Source: DATFAS01 sp035254305 (GTDB taxonomy: Bacteria; Bacillota; Bacilli; Aneurinibacillales; RAOX-1). From it: a DNA stretch of 9,168 nt. Location: assembly GCA_035254305.1 (NCBI GenBank), contig DATFAS010000224.1, forward strand, positions 1 through 9,168, read 5' to 3'. Made by a program: the position numbers and the translations under genes. Under the pieces are notes generated by a model. It searched no databases and was not told the DNA's origin. It saw only the letters and a list, made by a program, of their open reading frames with translations. Below, piece after piece: positions 5,522 to 9,168 of this stretch (position 1 is the first letter of the stretch; each line of letters opens with the position of its first letter).

Positions 5522-5551
5522 TAGTATGCCCGAGATGATCATCTGGAATGT
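5522..5551 (-). promoter_or_regulatory. Possible forespore (sigma-F/G) promoter of the amidase gene
   Basis: On the minus strand GGGCATACTA (plus 5522-5531) fits the sigma-F -10 pattern GGnnAnAhTR at every fixed position and contains the sigma-G -10 CATACTA. The -35 is weak: ACATT (plus 5547-5551), 15 bases upstream, fits GYATA at 3 of 5. The start point would leave a leader of about 35 bases. No sigma-A promoter of comparable quality was seen. Confidence 0.4.
5533..5544. repeat. Perfect 12-base palindrome in the divergent promoter region
   Basis: AGATGATCATCT is identical to its reverse complement. It lies within the spacer of the candidate amidase promoter and 14 bases from the -35 of the flippase promoter, so a bound regulator could affect both genes. 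No known operator is recognised. Confidence 0.5.
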
Positions 5552-5557
5552 TTTGAT

Positions 5558-5586
5558 TCATATCCACAATTTCCCTCTCATATAAT
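5558..5586 (+). promoter_or_regulatory. Probable sigma-E promoter of the SpoVB-family flippase gene
   Basis: TCATATC (5558-5564) matches the sigma-E -35 KMATATT at 6 of 7. After a 14-base spacer CATATAAT (5579-5586) matches the -10 CATACAmT at 7 of 8. The start point would be near 5593, 27 bases before the ATG. TAGGACAAAG (5587-5596) over the start point resembles a SpoIIID site (9 of 10). A sigma-A reading (TTCATA, 18 bases, TATAAT) overlaps and cannot be excluded. Confidence 0.55.
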
Positions 5587-5607
5587 TAGGACAAAGCCTT
5601 GGGATTC

Positions 5608-5612
5608 GGAGG
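5608..5612 (+). promoter_or_regulatory. RBS deciding the ATG start of the flippase gene
   Basis: GGAGG lies 7 bases before the ATG at 5620. The longer reading from TTG at 5599 would place this motif inside the coding region and has no RBS of its own, so the shorter start is preferred. Confidence 0.88.
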
Positions 5613-5619
5613 GCAAGTT

Positions 5620-7143
5620 ATGGATGGATCTGTATTTTTCAAACAACTGGCACTTCGCACAAGTGCTATTTTTCTTGTTAAATTGTTAGGATTTCTAGCA
5701 AGAATCCCGTTGTTTCGGTTGTTAGGCTCGGAGGGAATAGGGCTTTATCAAATGGCCTATTCCGTATATGGGTTAATTCTTACCCTGCTGATTGGTGGAT
5801 TCCCGACCGCTTTAGCCATAAGCACTTCAAAGAATTCTTCTCAAGGGTGGCGCTTATTCCAAAGAACTTCTGTCATTTTGTTTATTTTGTGTTCCATTGT
5901 TGTATGGATACTATTGCGTCTATCAGTAGATATCGCTGTTATGTTTGGAGACCCTGAGCTTGATTTTGCCATTCGCTGTCTAGCACCGGCTGTTTTAATT
6001 GTTCCGATCCTAAGTCTGTTTCGTGGATACTTACAAGGCTTAGAGTGGTTTGGAGCCATTGCCCTCTCTGAAATTGTTGAACAAATTGTCCGAACAGGTA
6101 TAATGGTCTTCTTAGCATGGTTCTGGATTGACCATGGTATGTCCATAGCAGTTGGTGGAGCAACATTTGGTGCTTTTGTTGGATCTTTAGCTGCATTATT
6201 TTTCCTTTCTTTCTTTTTTAGTTGGAGGGGAAACCAGGAAGGTCCATTACAATCCTTTATAAAGAAAGATTTCATGACATTAGATCCGAATATGGTTCTT
6301 TATTTAAGTACCTCGCTTGCGATTGCCAGTACACGTCTACTGATCCCAGTTTCTGATTTTCTTGATGCTTTAATTGTACCTCACCGACTTCAGGACGCAG
6401 GAATGACCACATCTGCAGCAACATCTCTATATGGAGAAATATCGGGAATGGCCATTACCATTGTCTATATCCCAACGATCATTACGGCAGCCTTAACCCA
6501 TACCATGACATCTAAGATGACGCTGGATTGGCAGGAAAAAAAGGTATTGCGTTTTACCACCCGAGCTCGAGGCGCGCTGGCTGTTGGGTGGTTATGGGGG
6601 ATAGGATCAGGAATGTTTCTTTACTTTTTTGCTAAAGAAGTATCTCTCCTCCTATTTGGTACGGAAAATATAGCAAAGGCTATCCAACTTTTGTCCATTG
6701 CCCCCTTAATTGGAGGGATGCGTGATATAAGCACCTCTATCCTATGGATTATAGGGAAGAGAAGGGCTCCTTTAATTGGATTGATCCTTGGAATTGTCTT
6801 GTCTATCATTTTTAACTATTACCTAATTGCTATGCCAGGGATGTCGTATATCGGAATCGTTTTAGGCTTACTATCTATTGATTTCTTTTCTTCTGTGTGT
6901 AATCTCTTGATTTTGCATAAATCTAATTTAAAAATCCCCATGCCGTCCTTCATCTTAGAAGGTGTGGGCTTCGTTTTGATTCTATATGTTAGTTTTACCG
7001 TCATTCAGTGGCTAATTCATAGTTCCTCTTTTTCACCGTTAATAAAAAGCATTCTTCAAATGACTATTTTCTATGGAATCATTGGGTTATCCCTCTTCAT
7101 TAGATTTTTTAAGTTTAATCAACTTACTAATTTTAGAAGATAA
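5620..7143 (+). CDS. SpoVB-family (MOP/MATE-like) polysaccharide or lipid-linked sugar flippase
   Basis: From the ATG at 5620 the protein is 507 residues, near the usual length of SpoVB-type proteins. It is a polytopic membrane protein with about 12-14 hydrophobic segments spread to the C-terminus. The N-terminus (LVKLLGFLARIPLFRLLGSEGIGLYQMAYSVYGL) has the family pattern of a first helix, then R-x-x-G-x-x-G-x-G-L-Y. GYLQGLEWF and the second-half motif IAKAIQLLSIAPLIGGM fit the two-fold repeat of the MOP flippase superfamily (SpoVB, YkvU, YtgP, MurJ). Such proteins move lipid-linked oligosaccharides or peptidoglycan precursors across the membrane. SpoVB acts in spore cortex formation, and the sigma-E-like promoter supports a mother-cell role. 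The gene is divergent from the amidase, and its last 11 bases overlap the end of the LysM endopeptidase gene. Whether it is SpoVB itself or a paralogue such as YkvU cannot be settled here. Confidence 0.87.
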   Translation: MDGSVFFKQLALRTSAIFLVKLLGFLARIPLFRLLGSEGIGLYQMAYSVYGLILTLLIGGFPTALAISTSKNSSQGWRLFQRTSVILFILCSIVVWILLRLSVDIAVMFGDPELDFAIRCLAPAVLIVPILSLFRGYLQGLEWFGAIALSEIVEQIVRTGIMVFLAWFWIDHGMSIAVGGATFGAFVGSLAALFFLSFFFSWRGNQEGPLQSFIKKDFMTLDPNMVLYLSTSLAIASTRLLIPVSDFLDALIVPHRLQDAGMTTSAATSLYGEISGMAITIVYIPTIITAALTHTMTSKMTLDWQEKKVLRFTTRARGALAVGWLWGIGSGMFLYFFAKEVSLLLFGTENIAKAIQLLSIAPLIGGMRDISTSILWIIGKRRAPLIGLILGIVLSIIFNYYLIAMPGMSYIGIVLGLLSIDFFSSVCNLLILHKSNLKIPMPSFILEGVGFVLILYVSFTVIQWLIHSSSFSPLIKSILQMTIFYGIIGLSLFIRFFKFNQLTNFRR

Positions 7144-7960
7144 AACGTTTTGCTCCGGCATAACAGGCGTTATAGTAAGCATCACCAAAGACATACTCTA
7201 ATTGCACACCATTTTTGGGATCGGTATCGGCATTAATCATCAGATCATTTCCAATATAAATGGCTACATGAGTAATCGTCGTAGAGCCATGTTCTCTGAA
7301 AAAGACTAAGTCTCCCTTACGTAATTGATCTTTAGGCACAGGTGTTCCGTATTGAAATTGCCAATTGGAAGTTCGGGGAAGATGAATGCCGATTTGATTG
7401 AATATGTATTGAGTAAAACCGGAACAATCTAGACCAACCCATGGAGTCACTCCTCCCCATACATATGGAACATCCAACTGATCTTTAGCTAATGCGATGG
7501 CATAGTCAGCCTTAGCCTCCCAACCCATACTTGGAGTGATGGAAAGGGGGGGAGTAGGGATATTTACAATGAGTCCAGGATAAATATTATTTGTATTTGG
7601 AATTTGTGGATTAGCCGTGAGCAGATAAGAAAGACTAATCCCAAATTGATTAGCTATGGTCCATAAGGTATCACTGCTTTGAACGACATAGGTTTTCCTG
7701 GATACTTCATTTGCTGGAATTAATCCAGATAGTGGTTTATGTCCGTTTGGTAAGTTAATAAATAATCCCTTCCAAATGTTATTGGGATTTACAAGTGGAT
7801 TAATTGCTTTTAAGTCAGCCTCCCTAACACCTGTCTGTTGGGCGATAGACCAAAAGCTGTCGTTTCCCGATGATACAAACTGATCGTAGGGAACAGCAAA
7901 TCCTGTACTTGGCCAAAGTGTTAGCGCGAGAATAATTCCCTGGAGAATTCTCTTTATCAA
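7133..7960 (-). CDS. Secreted LysM-LysM-NlpC/P60 peptidoglycan endopeptidase
   Basis: From the TTG at 7960 the product is 275 residues. A signal peptide (MIKRILQGIILALTLWPSTG, likely cut after GFA) is followed by two LysM modules at about 25-71 (ending KGLFINLP) and 89-134 (TYVVQSSDTLWTIANQFGIS to GLIVNIP), which bind peptidoglycan glycan strands. A short Pro-rich linker leads to an NlpC/P60 domain at about 152-275. The nucleophile is C179 in GLDCSGF, with H231 in THVAIYIG and N243 in MINAD. The third position is often His, but Asn is a known variant. Relatives are D,L-endopeptidases that cut D-gamma-Glu-meso-DAP bonds (LytE, CwlS types). I chose TTG because TAGGAGGG lies 7 bases upstream; the longer ATG start at 7987 has no RBS and would put that RBS inside the gene. 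The 3' end overlaps the flippase gene by 11 bases, with no terminator visible there. A role in wall or spore-envelope remodelling is inferred. Confidence 0.92.
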   Translation of the reverse strand: MIKRILQGIILALTLWPSTGFAVPYDQFVSSGNDSFWSIAQQTGVREADLKAINPLVNPNNIWKGLFINLPNGHKPLSGLIPANEVSRKTYVVQSSDTLWTIANQFGISLSYLLTANPQIPNTNNIYPGLIVNIPTPPLSITPSMGWEAKADYAIALAKDQLDVPYVWGGVTPWVGLDCSGFTQYIFNQIGIHLPRTSNWQFQYGTPVPKDQLRKGDLVFFREHGSTTITHVAIYIGNDLMINADTDPKNGVQLEYVFGDAYYNACYAGAKRFIF

Positions 7961-7967
7961 CTCGGTC

Positions 7968-7973
7968 CCTCCT
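7968..7973 (-). promoter_or_regulatory. RBS deciding the TTG start of the LysM endopeptidase gene
   Basis: AGGAGG on the minus strand ends 7 bases before TTG at 7960-7958. The resulting N-terminus MIKRILQGIILALTL is a classic signal peptide, whereas the longer reading adds an acidic, uncharacteristic nine-residue leader. Confidence 0.87.
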
Positions 7974-8010
7974 AAAATGATGGTCATATTTAAAATGTTC
8001 TCATTTGAAA

Positions 8011-8038
8011 TTTATATTCCATTTAGAAATTCTTTAAA
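8011..8038 (-). promoter_or_regulatory. Weak sigma-A-like promoter candidate of the LysM endopeptidase gene
   Basis: On the minus strand TTTAAA (plus 8033-8038) is followed after 16 bases by TATAAA (plus 8011-8016). Both hexamers are imperfect and the region is very AT-rich, so chance is possible. A sigma-E reading (GAATATA with a poor -10) was weaker. Confidence 0.3.
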
Positions 8039-8107
8039 GTTAATGGCATTGATTTCATTTATTTGATAAGCTGATAGTTGGAATTTTAATTTTTTTGACT
8101 TGGTAAA

Positions 8108-8137
8108 TAGACAGTTAATGAAAATGCGAAATATAGA
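8108..8137 (+). promoter_or_regulatory. Weak promoter candidate of aroD
   Basis: TAGACA (8108-8113) and TATAGA (8132-8137) are 18 bases apart, 34 bases before the GTG start. TTGACT at 8096-8101 is a better -35 but has no good -10 at 16-18 bases. The assignment is uncertain. Confidence 0.35.
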
Positions 8138-8171
8138 ATTGTGTGGATAATGGTAAAAGAGGGGAACATCA

Positions 8172-8960
8172 GTGAAGATGAATGCAAAAAATAACATTGT
8201 CGTTAAGGGAAAAGTAATGGGTGATGGAAGCCAACCTTTAATTTGTACTCCTTTAATTGGGCTGGATAAAGTATCCTTGTTGAATGAGCTGGATCAAGTG
8301 CTCTTAAAGAAGCCAGATATTATTGAATGGCGTGTTGATTTCTTTAGAAATATATCGAATACAGACCAGGTAATAGAGGTGGCAAGAAAGCTTCAGGATA
8401 AAGCAGGGGATGTTCCCATCCTATTTACCATTCGTTCGAATGCTGAAGGGGGAGAGGCGGTCAAGATCTCCTATGAGGAAATTGTTGAATTATTTGCAGA
8501 TATTTGTAGAAGTAGAAGTGTAGATTTCATTGATTTTGAGCTTAGTAATAATGATGCAGATATTCGTGAATTAAGAAAGGTTTCTCGTGAAAATGGAATC
8601 TTGATGATTATGTCTTATCATAATTTCCAATTTACACCTAGTGAGGATACCTTGCAGAAAAAAGTAGAACAAGCTGAAGCTTTTGGGGCGGATATTGCTA
8701 AAATCGCGGTTATGCCACAAGGTCTTGAAGATGTTTTGCTGCTTTTATCCTTGACATTACATGCCAAGAATAACTCAAGGATCCCACTAATTTCCATTTC
8801 AATGGGCAAATATGGTTTTATAACAAGGACGTTCGGATGGATGTTTGGTTCTGCATTCACCTTTGCCGTTGGAGAGAATAGTTCAGCTCCAGGCCAGGTG
8901 CCTATTGACGATCTAAAGACAATCACTAAGATTACCCAAAAAATACTTGGAAATGAATAA
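8172..8960 (+). CDS. aroD: Type I 3-dehydroquinate dehydratase
   Basis: This 262-residue protein is a class I 3-dehydroquinase, which converts 3-dehydroquinate to 3-dehydroshikimate by a Schiff-base mechanism in the shikimate pathway. The key residues line up with E. coli AroD: EWRVD (E52, R54), TIRSNAEGGE (R88, E95), SYHNF with H150 (E. coli H143), AKIAV with the Schiff-base K177 (E. coli K170), R219, and the closing loop NSSAPGQ with S238/S239 and Q242. The length is typical, with a short extra N-terminal stretch of about 20 residues before PLICTPLIG. The GTG at 8172 has GAGGGG (8159-8164) with a 7-base spacer; the in-frame ATG at 8178 would be 13 bases away. The gene stands alone: divergent from the LysM gene and closed by a strong terminator. 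No other shikimate gene is in the window. Confidence 0.96.
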   Translation: MKMNAKNNIVVKGKVMGDGSQPLICTPLIGLDKVSLLNELDQVLLKKPDIIEWRVDFFRNISNTDQVIEVARKLQDKAGDVPILFTIRSNAEGGEAVKISYEEIVELFADICRSRSVDFIDFELSNNDADIRELRKVSRENGILMIMSYHNFQFTPSEDTLQKKVEQAEAFGADIAKIAVMPQGLEDVLLLLSLTLHAKNNSRIPLISISMGKYGFITRTFGWMFGSAFTFAVGENSSAPGQVPIDDLKTITKITQKILGNE

Positions 8961-8966
8961 GAAAAT

Positions 8967-9016
8967 GGGCTGTTGAAAAACGAACTGATTAGTTCGTGAG
9001 CAACGGCCCCTTTTTT
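8967..9016 (+). terminator. Strong terminator of aroD
   Basis: GGGCTGTTG (8967-8975) pairs with CAACGGCCC (9001-9009) with one G-U wobble. Beyond a small internal loop ACGAACT (8980-8986) pairs with AGTTCGT (8991-8997) around GATT. TTTTTT follows at 9011-9016. It starts 6 bases past the stop. Confidence 0.93.
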
Positions 9017-9132
9017 CTCTAGAAAAGCAACACCGGATTCGTGATCCCTATATAGAAAGTTATCGCTACAGTTTAAATTTGTCTGCTCTAATTCATCCTA
9101 TCAAAATTGGTAATTATACTACTTTTAAACTA

Positions 9133-9157
9133 AATTATCCCAAATATATTGATAATT
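9133..9157. repeat. AT-rich inverted repeat near the window edge
   Basis: AATTATC (9133-9139) and GATAATT (9151-9157) are inverted copies 11 bases apart. The right arm lies in a partial Fur-box-like sequence (9150-9164, left half perfect, right half poor). Any gene it would control lies outside the window. The rest of 9017-9168 shows no ORF, RNA gene or terminator that I can support. Confidence 0.25.
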
Positions 9158-9168
9158 ATTTTTCTTTT

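Noticed and set aside
5841..6275. Minus-strand ORFs of 144 and 85 codons inside the flippase gene
   Set aside because: They lie wholly antisense to membrane helices of a clear family member and have no RBS; their composition is the reverse complement of hydrophobic codons.
8012..8197. 61-codon minus-strand ORF overlapping the aroD start
   Set aside because: There is no Shine-Dalgarno before its ATG, its composition is Phe/Ile/Asn-rich as expected of translated AT-rich spacer, and it runs over the aroD start and the upstream regions of both divergent genes.
8618..8926. 102-codon minus-strand ORF inside aroD
   Set aside because: It is antisense to the catalytic H150 and K177 region of AroD, so it is a shadow.
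8967..9016. Long hairpin considered as a transposon end or small RNA
   Set aside because: Its position 6 bases after aroD, GC-rich stem and T6 tail make it an ordinary terminator; no direct repeat or transposase is present.
1..9168. Search for a defence island, CRISPR array, toxin-antitoxin pair, riboswitch or integrated element
   Set aside because: No direct-repeat arrays, nuclease/helicase/transposase motifs, tRNA-like sequence or leader with a recognisable riboswitch core was seen; the genes are metabolic, stress-related or envelope functions.

Overview
The window is AT-rich, with strong Shine-Dalgarno sites, frequent TTG/GTG starts and hairpin-plus-U-run terminators. Its gene content is a 3H-domain niacin repressor, a SpoVB-family flippase and LysM/NlpC-P60 and Amidase_6 wall enzymes. 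Together these point to a low-GC, endospore-forming Gram-positive of the Bacillales type. I see no IS element, phage gene, CRISPR array, tRNA or rRNA. This looks like ordinary chromosomal sequence, and I do not see a clear undescribed multi-gene system. The most notable signals are small or regulatory.

Layout. 1-133: C-terminus of an MFS transporter, followed 37 bases later by niaR (171-695), the niacin-responsive repressor; the pair is probably a niacin uptake/regulation operon. 695-1095: a gene-poor stretch that holds two small ORFs too short for routine calling. One is translationally coupled to niaR by a TAATG overlap; the other is on the minus strand behind a strong RBS. The stretch also has a terminator with competing stems, a dyad and the terminator of the next operon. 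1100-2169 (minus): a rubrerythrin-type diiron protein followed by a DUF3501 protein. They are transcribed from a good sigma-A promoter with a near-consensus PerR-type box over the start point, so this is a likely peroxide-stress operon. 2382-3383 (plus): an MBL-fold hydrolase. 3507-4328 (plus): a serine alpha/beta hydrolase. It converges on 4364-5479 (minus), a secreted Amidase_6 protein, across a shared bidirectional terminator.

5480-5619 is a divergent promoter region. It carries a sigma-E-like promoter towards the SpoVB-family flippase (5620-7143), a sigma-F/G-like -10 towards the amidase, and a perfect 12-base palindrome. The flippase overlaps tail-to-tail by 11 bases with a secreted LysM-LysM-NlpC/P60 endopeptidase (7133-7960, minus). 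With the amidase this forms a cell-envelope and probable sporulation block. 8172-8960 (plus): type I 3-dehydroquinate dehydratase (aroD), closed by a strong terminator. The last 150 bases are AT-rich and hold no gene that I can support.

Three starts differ from the longest ORFs because of RBS position: DUF3501 (TTG at 1684), the flippase (ATG at 5620) and the LysM endopeptidase (TTG at 7960).
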